NCBI GenBank assembly: GCA_940671915.1
Contig: CALNVZ010000030.1
Coordinates: 17,625-81,624 of the forward strand
Direction: 5' to 3'
Length of the DNA: 64,000 bases
Source of the DNA: Paracentrotus lividus
Lineage: Eukaryota > Echinodermata > Echinoidea > Camarodonta > Echinidae
Shown: positions 48,885 to 60,929 of the stretch, one piece after another
How the letters are laid out: each line of letters starts with the position of its first letter
Position numbering within the stretch: position 1 is the stretch's first letter
Position numbers and translations under genes: made by a program
The notes under the pieces: model-generated
What the model was told of the DNA's origin: nothing
The model's input: the letters and a program-made list of their open reading frames with translations, nothing else
The model's database searches: none

Positions 48885-49400
48885 ACGACAAGTGTATGTT
48901 GAAATTTTATATGACCAGATCGTATGACGTAAATATGACGTCATTTATTGACCCAATCTTACGACGGCAGTAAATTTTGAAATTTTGTATGACCAGATTA
49001 TGACGTAATATTACGTCATTTAATGACCAATCCTCGACAATTTTAATTTTTGCCATTATTTTATATGACCAGATATAACGTATTATGACGTCATTTATTG
49101 ACCAATCTACGACGAGTGAATTTTGAAATTTGTTTGGACCAGATATGACAGTTATTATTACGTCAATTTATTGACCCAATCTTCGACGAGTAAATTGCAA
49201 TTGAATATACCACATTTGACGTGATTTTGACGTTCATTCTTGACCAATCTACGCCATCTTTAATTTGCATTTGTATATTGACCAGATTATGACGTGACTA
49301 TGACGTCATGTATTGACCAATCTACGACGAGCTAATTTACAATTATAATGACCACGATAACGTAATCTGATGACTCCATTGAACCAATTACTGGACCATT
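48885..49400 (-). repeat. ~71-bp tandem array with ATGACGTCA sites (right arm)
   Basis: Mirror of 42,955-43,445 with independent indels. Confidence 0.85.
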
Positions 49401-49549
49401 TGACACCAGTAAAACAAGTGGTGATCTGCTCCGGCCACTTTGCTTCATGAGACCCAGTTGATTAATAAAGCAAACAGGCGAAGAGGCATAGCCCAATTAA
49501 TATGCCTGAGCGCCCCCTCCCCCAAAGAGATATAAAAATTATATATATA

Positions 49550-51727
49550 GCGGTACCATGCAAGGTTAATTATTGGGCAGGCAGCTAATATGGGCACCTG
49601 GAAGCAAATCATGTTTCGTGACCGCGACGGTGACGGACTTGTGAGCCCCATAATATTGTTCATTATGAACTGTATACGGAAAATATATTCGTCGTGAGAT
49701 GCATTCTGATGCCGAATTTCTCTTGAGAAAATTGCCTGATAACAACAAGGTAGGTAAAACTTACGGCAATTTTTTTTACCTGCATGTAAAATTGATATTT
49801 CACAGAATGTGATGGTGAAAGAGTGTTTGACGGGGTACCTCATTCTGTTTGGTAATATTTAGTCCAGCCTTATAGTTTCATTTTGATCATACTAGCGTGT
49901 ACAGGTTCAATTTTTTTTTTAGTGAAGTGGTTGCAATGTGGCATGAATGCTTGGCCGACACAGCAACTTAGTGCAGGTAATATTGGACATCCAAAAATGG
50001 CTGGAAAATTGATTCTGGTAACTTCGTATTGATGAGGCATCCAATTCTCTTTGCTTACGATTTTTTGGGTAATTTCACAGTATATAATTAATATAAATAA
50101 ACTTACTGTAGGCCTTATATTGACTTGTTATAATTGAAAATAATATTTAAAATAATATTAAAAAAAAGACAATAATATACAAAATACCATAACAATTGAA
50201 AATATATAGTCAAAGATTTACTGAAGGGTCTTATAATTCTCAAAATTACATCTTAACCCTTTGGCTGCGACGGGCTTCTACAGAAGCCGAGCGAGGTGTT
50301 CAGTTCTGCGACGACGGGCTTCTACAGAAGCCGAGATAATCCCAAATATATTGACAAAACTTATCAGCTTTTCAGCCAGCTCTTTGGGTCTAAAATTTCT
50401 TGAGGGAATTAGGACAAAAGATATATTCATTTTTGAACGATCCATTAAAAAAATAACCAAGTTACGTGCGGAAAAAATCCGTAGAACAATTCCACTTCAT
50501 TTCAACATTACCATAATTTTTTACATAAGAACGAATTTCCCGATTCTTAACTTTGGCGTACCGAGAACGTACGCGTCCGGAGGGGGAAGAAATAATCAAA
50601 TTACAAAGCTAGCCAAGAGGAGAAATGCGAGAGATAAAGATTGAGAATGAGAAAGAAGGGAGAGAATAAACAAAGGTTAAGGGTTAAAAACAATGTTCAT
50701 TATTATAGATATATATACAATCATTAGTTTGTATGGAGATTAAGCTCTGTCATTTTCCGATCTCGCTAGCGTTAATATAACTTATCCAAAGATAAAGAGA
50801 GCGGGTTGATTATCTTGACATTTTGCTTCAACATATTTTGTTTAATCTATAATTGATGTAATGCAAATGTAAGTATGTCAAAATGCCAGTAGGCTATTAT
50901 AAGTTAAAAGTCTCATTTTTATTTCAAAACTTATACCTGCGCTGTTGTAATGAATGGGGCATTAGTAAAAGGCTGCCATTGTCCAGAGGTGCGAAGCCGG
51001 CCGCTATTGATCTTTTAATCCATATTTTATAGAACTAAGTTGAAAGAAACAGGACCTCTTTTTCAAGTGCTATTCAGTTGGCTTATCGATCGAAACGCGC
51101 GTGCTGCACATGCGTTACGCATTTTGCATTGTGAATCTTACTGAAAGGAAGAAAGCGGAACTCTGCCAAAATTCCTGTTTTTCTTTAACAAATAACGCGT
51201 CTTATAATTTGGTTTTTGATGACTATGCCTTACAGTGTTAGATAGAAAAATGTCTGACCTGTCATGTTTTACATTTACTACAAATCATGAAAATGACCGA
51301 GTTAAATGCCAAGGAGTAATAGAAAGCACAAAACATGACAAATTTCTATAACATTGTAAGTGTACAAGAAATCGCTCCGCCGCAGGGTAACAATCGCGTT
51401 CACAGGCCCGCGCTCAAAGGGTTAAAGTTAATGAATTTCAACATTTTAGCAAATATCCAGATCATGTAGAGTCATTGTAGCTTTTAAAACATACATTAAA
51501 TACATGTGCCCATATTACCTGCACATGCGAGGTATATGGGCACTTTGGTAATTGAAGTCAACATTTGAATATTGCAGACAAGGGGTGTGATAATTGTTTT
51601 TCTTCACCATAAAAGTTAGAGCAGTAGTTATTGATTCATAAAACAAAGATTAGACCTGTGTGTCATTTCGTAATTTTATGCAAATTAGGCAAATGAAGCT
51701 CAGGGGCCCAATTACCTGCATGTACCC
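49550..51727 (+). mobile_element. GGGTACATGCAGG MITE interrupted by a piggyBac-like insertion (right arm)
   Basis: Same orientation as 29,799-30,769. The left end is corrupted (GCGGTACCATGCAAGG) with a partially duplicated terminal word. The right end CCTGCATGTACCC at 51,727 is followed by TA. Its interior matches the short copy on both sides of the piggyBac-like insertion. Confidence 0.77.
50257..51421 (+). mobile_element. piggyBac-like non-autonomous element (right arm)
   Basis: 1,165 bp between TTAA (50,253-50,256) and TTAA (51,422-51,425). It starts CCCTTTGGCTGCGACGGG and ends GGCCCGCGCTCAAAGGG, so the ends form short inverted repeats beginning CCCTTTG. The uninterrupted MITE at 30,459 has a single TTAA at the equivalent point (ATCTTAAAG). 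TTAA duplication with CCC at the tip is the hallmark of piggyBac-type transposition. A GGGCTTCTACAGAAGCC hairpin occurs twice near the left end. No transposase frame was seen. Confidence 0.82.
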
Positions 51728-51763
51728 TATATTGGACCTTATTTTTGGACTCCAAATGATATT

Positions 51764-54700
51764 CAGGCCCGTAACTAGGATTTTTACGGGGGGTTCGAAA
51801 CCTGAAGAAGTGGACCATTTTTTCGCGCGAGCCAAAATTTTGCTTTATAAAGATCTAAGGCTGTATATGTTTTACGCATATTTTCCTCTTATTTTGTTTG
51901 TTTAATAATATTTTTTTGTGAAAGGTGACGATAACCTCCTTTAAGCAAAATGAATTGCGAGCGCGAAGCGCGAGCTGAAAAAATTATATCGCATCACTTC
52001 AATTTTTTGACGTTAGGAATAATTTAATGGGCTTCTGAAGAGTCCTTTGCGAGCGCGAAGCGGCGAGCCGAAATATTTGGCTTTTAATGACCTAAAAATG
52101 TAGTGTATTTTACACACTTTTGCCTCTTAGTTACGTATTTTTTGTCTAATTCCTTTTAGAAGCTGATGACCGCCTCCTTATAAAATTGCGAGCATTGACA
52201 GAGAGCGGAAAAACAATAAACTTGTTATTACTTTTGTATAATATTATATGGGTCTCAACAATCATTGAATGGGTCGTAATCAAAGGGTAAACTTCGGGAG
52301 CCCGAAGCGCGAAACCGGAAATTTTCCTTATAATAACATGAGAATATTTTTTTCACACATATTGTCCATTATTTTGATCGTTTTAATTTTCACAAGCGGT
52401 CACCTTCTTTAAAAAAAACTGCTAACGCGAAGCGAAACACACGAAAAAGGGCCACAATCACTTCGTATATCTGGGCATCAAGAATCAGTGATTGTGTCGT
52501 AATCAAGGGGTTAACGTGCAAGCGCGAAGCGCGAGCCAGAAATTTTCCGTATATTGAAATGAAAGCTTGGGTTTTTTTCCACACCATCTTGCCCTATATT
52601 TCTTTGTTTTAATTTCTCACGAGCTGATGATCAACTCCCTTTAAATAGAAATAAGAGCGCGTATTATTATACAAATTAGTGCATGCTAGCGAGTGCAATA
52701 TACCATAATATGAGTGTCCATAAATTTCAAATTTCTCGCGTGCGTTTATATTTCAACGAGGCCGTAGGCCGAGTTTAAATATAACGCACAAGAGAAATTT
52801 TGAAATTTATGGACACGAATGATATGTATATTGAACGAGAATAAGCATGTGCTATATGTTATATTAGATGGGAACAGAAAACTGTATCAAAGTATATCTA
52901 AACTTACCTTACTATTTATGTGATGAATCCTCTCTCAAGAAGACTTGAAAATCCTTAACACGTAAAAACAGGGAGAGTTTTTAAACCTTGAAAGTTAAAT
53001 GTAACGCGTGAAGTAGTCTTATGATGAATCTCTCTTCAGCTCTTGAAGACTTGAAAATCCATGTAACGTCCATAACACGTAAAACAGGACAGTTTTGAAT
53101 ACCGGTAACCTTGAACAATGAAATGTCTAAAATGCACTTCTAAAAAGTTTAAAGCAGCTAAAATTCATCAATAACTCCAATTCAATTGTCTAAAGTCAAA
53201 GTTTAAGGAAAAATCTACTTTTGGTAGTAAATTTTCACTTTTACAACCATGAAAATGCAGCTGCTGTGTGTTGGAACTGAACTTGTTGAGTAGATGTAAT
53301 GTTAATGGGTGAGGCAGGAAGGATATTTTCACCAGAAGATGGGTGTGCCACATTTAACTGAGCATTCTGGGGCTAAGGGAGGGGCCGAGTAGGAACACGG
53401 CTAGCTGTGGATGTAGGCCTACTTGGATTTGGAACTCTCCTCTTGCTTGTTGTTGGTACACCGGGTAGACCAGCACCAGTGCTTGTACTTGTAGAAGGTG
53501 TTCTCAGAACTGATGGCTAAGCTCATTGTGCGGTTCTGTGTTTCTAACTCGTGAGTAGTGTTTGTATACTAGTTTTGAAACGGTGCCCGAGATCGCCATG
53601 ATATGTCTAGCTTCAAAACCTGCACTGTCAAGTGTGTTTATTCGAGGTGGCACGCAAGCAGTGATTCGTGTAGATTTTTGAAGTCTTGGCTACAGTTGAA
53701 ATTGTCGACATTTTCTTTGCAATTGTGTTTTACGCCAATAGGCGCATTGTCGAACCAGGGTTTCGACAGATCTGAAGGCTTATTAGGCTCTTGGTCTCTG
53801 CCAGAATGCATCACATGCCGGTTCAGTTTGAAACATATGCAAGGAAAGCTTCAACAGGACAATTTCGTCGTGAGTCTCATACATTCGTCCACCTTGGCTT
53901 ACATCATCACAGTCACCACGATGGTTTTAGTTTTCATATCCTCAGTCATATGCACGTACCGCTCATTTGATGAATCCTGTACAACTGCAAAGTGTTTCCT
54001 TTTCATTGCTCTGATATTTTCTCGGCCTCTGTTACACAGATGCAACATCATGTCTACAAAGACTTTATTTTGCAAACCAAGCGGAGTGGAGGTGTCCAAC
54101 GCAGCTGATTCCCTCATTTTCCTCATATCATCCGGTGTAATTGGCTCCTTGTGCTTCACAGCACCCTTCCCAACTTCCTTTGAGCTGTGAATCATCCCTC
54201 TGAATGCATCATTTGCAGCTTTAAATGTAAGTGTTATCATTTGATGTGATAGAACGTACCTTCTGAAAATGCCTATGAAGTCCGTATCGGAGAGTTATTA
54301 GCGATCGCTTGCCATAGTAGTCGCCGTTACTCTGGCGTGCCTCCGCATAGAATGTTCGTAGAAAACTGCAGAGCTCCGCTTCAGAGTAACTGTCGACGGA
54401 CCCGAATTCAATGTTTTTCTCTTTGCAGTAACACTTAAGAATCCTTGCGAATACGAAATGACACGCTTTTGTTTCTGTGCGTCGATTTCATCTACTAGTT
54501 GTATCTATGTCTTTCTCAGAAACTGATGAAAAAACGCCTTTTTTCCGCCGAGGTGATTACTTTCGAAGCCAGCCATGTTGATAACAAAACAATAATTTTT
54601 TTGTTTTTTTATAACGATATCGCGTATATCGGCGCATATCGATTAATGTGCACTTTTCGTCTGCCATATTCCTGATTTCTCTATGAGGATTTGTACACAA

Positions 54701-55558
54701 GCTTGCAGTGCAGAAATTGCCGCGTATATTGCACGCGGTGCACCATATACCGAATTACGGCATTGCAAAATAGGGCAATTGACCAATCAGAAGCCTTCTC
54801 TCATACCCCCATTTTATATAACAAAATATGAAAATTATATTTCTCTTTAAAATGAAGATAGCGCCTTTAGAGTATTTAAACATGGGCAGCAAATCTCTAG
54901 TGAAAAAAAGTTCTATACACAGACCGTATATATATACCTTGTTGTTGATTGGCCGTGGGTGTTTTTTACTATTCCAAAACGCATTCGGTACACAAGCACG
55001 GATCCGGGGGCCGAAGCGGCCCCCCCCAAAAAAACAACAACAAAAAACAAAAACAAAAAGAGAAGAAAAAAAAAGGAAAAACAGGGGGGTAAAAGGAGAA
55101 AAAAAAATGGACGATCAGACGATGGTCCCGATTGTCCAACCGAACCTAAACTTTATGATCATGATGATCGGTACTTAAAAATCGATCAGACGATGGTCCC
55201 GATGTCCAACCGAACCTAAACTTTATGATCATGATGATCGGTACTTAAAAAAAAAATTAACACCACAATTTTTTTAAAGCTTCGTTTCGTATCTGCAGCA
55301 TTTCTGAAAAAGTAGGTTTTCCCCTTTTGGGGGTCAAGCGGACCCCTGCCTTGCCAGGGGGGGGTACCCCCCTTAGTAAAATGTGTTGTTATTCAATGCA
55401 GAGCATTTTGCAATGAAGGGGGTTCGTCCTTTTCCCTTCCTTTGCCTTTTCTTTCTCTCTTTCTCTCTTTTTTTTTTTTTTTTTTTTTTGGTCAAGCGGA
55501 CCCTACCCGCCTGCGGGGGGTTCGTTCGAACCCCCCGAACCCCCCTGGTTACCGGCCT
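51764..55558 (-). mobile_element. ~3.8-kb TIR-bounded element carrying a Crypton-type recombinase (right arm)
   Basis: Mirror of 36,668-40,578. The ends are clearer here: CAGGCCCGTAACTAGG then ATTTTTACGGGGGGTTCGAA on one side, and TTCGTTCGAACCCCCC...GGTTACCGGCCTG on the other. ATT and AAT flank the ends, but a target duplication cannot be fixed. Confidence 0.6.
53510..54590 (-). pseudogene. Crypton-type tyrosine recombinase (DUF3504-like), right-arm read
   Basis: The minus strand, N to C, shows an N-terminal core-binding part with ELCSFLRTFYAEAR and NGDYYGKRSLITLRYGLHRHF (about 54,385-54,270). Next is a 113-residue open frame (54,240-53,899) with AANDAFRGMI, EVGKGAVKHKEPITPDDM, LDTSTPLGLQNKVFVDMMLH and NRGRENIRAMKRKHF. 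Then come GGRMYETHDEIV...ACDAFWQRP (about 53,905-53,800), the LRAT-type Arg block (53,663-53,646, frameshifted), FEARHIMAISG (53,620-53,583) and KHYSRVRNTE with the candidate nucleophile Tyr (about 53,563-53,535). This block order is that of DUF3504/Crypton recombinases, ~360 residues. A Ser/Thr/Pro-rich tail may follow. Frameshifts remain. An intron is possible at the KGTACGT-like donor near 54,262 but not needed. Confidence 0.78.
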
Positions 55559-55661
55559 GAATTATTCACCAAAAGCTGAGGTGACGTTAGATAATTATGA
55601 ACCCCATCAAACATAAAAGTATTTAATTGTATCAGTAGCCCCCCCCCCCCAAAAAAAAAAA

Positions 55662-55692
<31 letters not shown>

Positions 55693-56624
55693 TTTTTAAA
55701 AAAAATAATAAAAACTTTAAAAAAATAAAAATAAAATAAAATAAATAAATAAATAAATAAATAAAAATTACTCGCCCCTCTTCCTGCGGCATATTTCATA
55801 TATTTTTGCATATTTTCCCCCTTTTATTTTTCCATTTATTTTATTTTTTTGTTGGGGGGGGGCGGGGGGGAACCCCATCATAAATAGCCTATAAGCAAGT
55901 TGCTATAAAGAGGGCTGTAGGATGACATATTGCTTTGAACTCCGTATAGGGGCAATATATTTCAGTTAAGCACTCTCCCGCCTCCTCCCCCCCCAAAAAG
56001 AAATAATAATAAATAAATAAAATAATAAATAAATAAAAATAAATAAAATAAATCAGCAGCAACTATTATCTACAATCATGTTTAGCAACACTATAGGGTC
56101 CTATGGGATAAATTTCGTAAATACTTTTGATATATTAGCACCCCGCCATACTCAATATTTTTAATTCTTTGTTAGGGGTTGATTGATGGGATAACTAACC
56201 CAACCACAACAGTGCAATTAATTTGTCTGGAATACAACAGACTACACAGTATGCACAAGGTTTGCGCTATGCGCAGTGCATATGTGTGCACACTAGATTT
56301 GAATTCGTGGCGATCGAGCATATTTTGCAGTTGGAGCACAGTGCTACTGCTAACAGTTAGTGCAAAATACAGTTAAAGTCACTCAACTTCAGTATGTCAC
56401 CTCTTGTAAGGTAAGAAATGTAGTATTCAACTAATTCTTGTAGCATTTTCATTTGTGAAATCGCATATATCATTATTTTATCTGTCAAATTGCTGTTCAA
56501 AATATCTTCTGCAGTGCAGCCAGCTGTGACATTGTGAATTTCAGTGAGAACCCATGTACATAAATCTGCGTAGTGTTTGTGTTGACATGCACGTGATGAA
56601 CGATTGTTTATGTGTAGGATGGGG

Positions 56625-57210
56625 GGTTGGTTGTCCGGACACTTAACAAAAATGAAGCTTGCTTGTTTTTCTCAGGATTAAGCAAAAATATTATATTGAA
56701 TAATTCTTATCTTCATCAATATTTCATCTGTAGAATATTTTCTAACATTTTGTTCCAAAATACATGCCAAGTCTCACGCATCTTGTGTGAGAATCACGCA
56801 ATTGGGCCCGTCTCACGATCTCACGCAGAACACCCCATTTCTCACGCAATCTGGAACGATAGGTGAAAAGTAGCATATATAGATTTTTTACCTTTTGGAG
56901 CCTCAAAACCTAAAATATTGCAGTTTTGTCGCGAATCAATTCCTGCGAGTGCGATGTTTTCATGGAGGGATCGTTATAAGCAAGATAGCTTACTACGTGC
57001 AAAATGTGTAGCGTGGCGCACGCGCCTCCTTTGTGTACAATATGCCGCGCACACTTGTGGTAACGCGCGCCGCTTTCAAACCCGATGCAAATGATCTCAC
57101 ACAATTTTTTTTTTTTTTAACTTGCATGTCTGAAAAATACTACGAAAAAGATTGCTTGTAAATCGTCTCAAATCATGGCTAGTCAAAATCATTTGTCCGG
57201 ACACACAACC
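56625..57210 (-). mobile_element. TGTCCGGACA-ended element (right arm)
   Basis: Mirror copy of 34,915-35,497, almost unchanged. It is listed separately only because it is present in the assembly; it is probably the same locus read twice. Confidence 0.5.
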
Positions 57211-59189
57211 TGTCCAGACATACAATAACTGGGTATATTTCCATTAAGATTACCCTCATGTTTGCCCTAATACATTTGTTCAATAAGTAGATCTGCCATA
57301 TGTTAACAAATATGAATCTGTAGAAATTTGAGCCCAAATAATGTAATTTTGAACTTTAGTTTTGATGATGAAAAGTTCTAACGTTCTACTTACAGAATTA
57401 GATCTACTTTTTTAAGAACATGCATTTGTCTGTAGACCCTACTACATTTTCATTTACATTGTGATTTGTGTTGCCATGATTAGGCGTTAGTTTTTCAATT
57501 AATCTAATGTTAGCCTGCAACATCAGTTTAGGCTATATGATTATGATGGCTGTAGTCTAGATCTAGTGTAATTCTATATTTTGTGTTTGTTAAATAGATT
57601 CTGCACATGATTCATGAAATTAACTGCTTGGTATAGCCAAATACCAAAGGTATTGACGTATCGTGCTTCGAGTGCTTAATTGTAGCAAGCTATTTATTTG
57701 TAGACTCTAAGCCTATATCATGACATGAAAGCTCCTACAAAGTTTAATTAACTGTTAGACGTTGTGTTTGTCCAGAGTAATTTCATGTATACCAAAATGA
57801 AATATTAAATACTATTTTTTGTTTCCTGCCGTCATGTCGTCCTTATGGTTATCTATTCTGTTGATAAAATTAAACAAAGTATCCATTGACATTAGGCCTA
57901 TTAAATTATAGCATTTATATTTTATTTATTGCATTTCTGATACGCAGAATGTGCATTATATTGAAAACCACTCATGCATTTTACCAACTCAATGATGGCT
58001 TAGCATTCACGAAAGCTATACTTCTTCCTAACCCACCTTATGCTTCCTTCAAACTATATTATAAGCTGAACATGCTAACTCTTCTCTTTCTTTCATAAAG
58101 TTCACATTGCCCATACCTCTATCCTTTCTCTCAAACTTGAATACTTTTAAACAACAATTTCAACAGCCGAAGACGAAAGGCATAGATCTACACTCACGAC
58201 TATATAGTTTGCAGATCTCGAGAACAGTGTAGGAAGAAGGAGAAGTAGTGTGGGCATTAATGTGAACTGATAATTAAACTGAAGAGTGTTCAATTTCTGA
58301 CATATTATTTTTTTCTTTTAGATTATTAACAGTGGAAAGAAAAATGAATGACGGAGGCTCTCCACCATAATAGGCAGCAACCATACTACCACCCCTGGCT
58401 GAGTTCATGCGTGTGGAGCTTCAATAGCAGTGTAGGGAAATTATTGTGACTGCTCACGTCCTTGAAGAATGAAGGTTTGTAATTCAATCAAATCATTTAT
58501 AATTATCTTTTCAGAGTCCAATAAAGAAATCAACCTAAAATTGAAATATGTTCATTATAATGATGAAAATCAAGTAAAAAACTAGCAAAAGTAAAAATAC
58601 CACAAACTGAAAATCAACAATGCTGATAAGTATGGATCATGGCCTTCAATCAATATGGTATAAATGTCTCATCACATAACTGCAATACTTGTTAAATATT
58701 AATCAGTTAATTACATCATTCAATAATCATTGGGCCCTATGAATGCTATTTAATTGTGGTTGGATTCTGTTTATGATTCAACTTAAATTGTTATCAAATA
58801 TTTCATTTCATGTTGATATTCATGAAAGGGTATAACCAATAGATACAATTGATTAATGGCATGAATACACTGTAGCAATTAGAAAGACTTAAGTTCATTA
58901 TTTAATGGAATACAATAATATTTCTTAAATTAACAGTTTTTAACTTGTACTAGTATGGTGGAAAGAAATTGTAATCAATTAATTCTATTTTAATACATAG
59001 TATATTAAAAACAGATTTATCCCATACATTTGGAGGACCGCTTATTTGACTTTCAATAATTTTGTTTATTTTTTTTACCGTATTTATTCATTTATTTTCT
59101 TCTCATATTCTCAAAATGACCTTCATAGTCTTCTGGTAGAAAAGAAGAAAATATCTCCACCAGAATGTAGCTACATGTGAAATTGGTTT

Positions 59190-59200
59190 ATCTCTCTCTT
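59190..59200. other. Adapter-like scrap at the outer end of the palindrome
   Basis: ATCTCTCTCTT, the first 11 bases of the SMRTbell adapter, lies where the mirrored arm stops (59,184) and an unrelated copy starts (59,201). Eleven bases of CT repeat could be chance, but the position is exactly where a second hairpin would be. Confidence 0.55.
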
Positions 59201-59283
59201 ACCGGTCACCGGTCAACGGTCACGACATGATTTGCTTCAGGTGGCCCATATTACCTGCTGGCCCATATTACCTGCATGTACCC
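59201..59283 (-). mobile_element. Truncated end of the GGGTACATGCAGG MITE
   Basis: It starts abruptly at ACCGGTCACCGGTCAACGG directly after the adapter-like scrap and runs to CCTGCATGTACCC. It corresponds to 42,710-42,789; the rest of the MITE is missing. Confidence 0.8.
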
Positions 59284-59454
59284 TATATATATATTTTTAA
59301 TATCTCCTTTTGGGGGAGGGGGCGCTCAGGCATATTTAATTGGGCTTCCTCTTCGCCTGTTTGCTTTATTAATCAATGGGTCTCAATGGAAGCAAAGTGG
59401 CCGGAGGCAGATCACCACTTGTTTTACTGGTGTCAAATGGTCCAGTAATTGGTT

Positions 59455-59945
59455 CAATGGGTCATAATTACGTTATCTGGTCATATAAATTGTAAATTAG
59501 CTCGTCGTAGATTGGTCAATACATGACGTCATAGTCACGTCATAATCTGGTCATATACAAAATGCAAATTAGATTGGCGTAGATTGGTCAAGAAATGACG
59601 TCAAAATCACGTCATAATGTGGTCATATTCAATTGCAAATTTACTCGTCGAAGATTGGTCAATAAATGACGTAATAATAACGTCATAATCTGGTCAAACA
59701 AAATTTCAAATTCACTCGTCGTAGATTGGTCAATAAATGACGTCATAATTACGTTATAATCTGGTCATATAAATAATGCAAATTAAAATTGTCGAGGATT
59801 GGTCAATAAATGACGTAATAATTACGTCATAATCTGGTCATACAAAATTTCAAATTTACTCGTCGTAGATTGGTCAATAAATGACGTCATATTTACGTCA
59901 TAATCTGGTCATATAAAATTTCAACATACACTTGTCGTTGGAAGT
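59455..59945 (+). repeat. ~71-bp tandem array with ATGACGTCA sites (third copy, cleanest)
   Basis: Unit starts (GTCAATAAATGAC or variants) fall near 59,515, 59,587, 59,658, 59,729, 59,802 and 59,873, a period of 71-73 bp. Four of these six units read TGACGTCA right after the unit start and two read TGACGTAAT. Most units carry a second ACGTCATAAT about 15 bp later. TGACGTCA is the CREB/ATF site consensus, but it may simply be the satellite's sequence. Confidence 0.9.
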
Positions 59946-60895
59946 GGTTAAAATGATGTCAAAAAGACGTCGTGCATACGACGTTTGTCAGTTTACGACC
60001 AGTTTTACCAGTTTACGACCAATTTATGACGTCATTATGAGCAGTGTCTGCTATCAGGGGCAGCAGTAGGTCAACCACTTAAAATTATGGCAATGCTTTT
60101 CTGATCAGAGCAAGTTTCGATCAGAAAACACAAAAACACAAAACTGAAAAACAAGAAACAACAAAACAAAACGAACGAACAACACCCCCCCAAAAAAAAA
60201 AAAAAAAAATTAAATAAACAAATAAAACATTAAAAAATAAAAAATAATATAAATAAAAATTAAAATAAATAAAAAAAAAACAAAAAACAAAAAAAACCAA
60301 AAGACAAAAAAAAAAAACAAACGATAAAAAAAAAGGCCTGGTCGATCAATTATTGGGAGTAACATTCCGGATCATAATTATTAGTCAATCAAAATTTCGG
60401 GGAGGGATTCGGCTCGTTTTGTAATGTTAAAAAACCAGCCGAATACCCCCAAACACTCTGATCCGAAGTGTCCCCCTCAAAGTGAGATACCATCCGTAGG
60501 ATCATAATGTGCCTTTGAAGGTATATAAACCATTGTTCCTTTTTCAGCTGAAATTTCCAAGCCTGTTTAATTTTCCATTCCCAAGCCACTGATTGTTAAA
60601 ATGTAAATAGGACGTGATTTTAAAAGTGCTATTGACAAGCGACAATGCACATCGTATCGGTATAGCAAAGCGATAAAGCGGGCTACAAACAATCATTGTG
60701 TGCGTCATTATTCAATGATTTCGGTTTTATCTTGTGCGTGTCAGAGGACCTAGAAACTTCCAGCTGTACGGAAGTATGTAACACTTTTGGAGGGGTTTTT
60801 TTCGTGCTGGGATGTTTTTCTCGTCGGTCTATGTATCGATTCTATTGCAATTGCCGCATTACAACTCTAAAACCCGTACACAGAATACGGGCCAT
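59946..60895 (+). repeat. Module Y (third copy)
   Basis: Cleaner read of the module: GACGTCGTGCATACGACG, GTTTACGACCAGTTTTACC, TGCTATCAGGGGCAGCAG, the TTTCTGATCAGAGCAAG hairpin, and an A-rich tract (60,125-60,335). It ends AACTCTAAAACCCGTACACAG, AATACGGGCCATAGGC. Confidence 0.6.
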
Positions 60896-60929
60896 AGGCG
60901 TTTTAAACATAACATTATGCCAAATGGAT

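Larger units (their letters stand above)
46192..59184 (-). repeat. Right arm of ~26-kb palindrome
   Basis: Reverse complement of 32,941-46,107. The features named for the left arm recur here in opposite order and strand. The right arm lacks the 25-N gap and the ~90-bp MITE scrap found at 36,250-36,365 of the left arm, reading CCCCCCGCC/GGCGGGGGGG straight into AACCCCATCATAAATAGCC (55,860-55,890). Confidence 0.92.

Noticed and set aside
53603-54190. Long plus-strand open frame of 195 codons
   Set aside because: It is the antisense shadow of the recombinase, whose motifs are on the minus strand; the plus-strand product resembles nothing.
32941-59184. The giant palindrome as a genuine amplification, fragile site or novel large-palindrome system
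   Set aside because: Adapter sequence sits at its centre and an adapter-like scrap at its edge, and arm differences are read-error-like indels.
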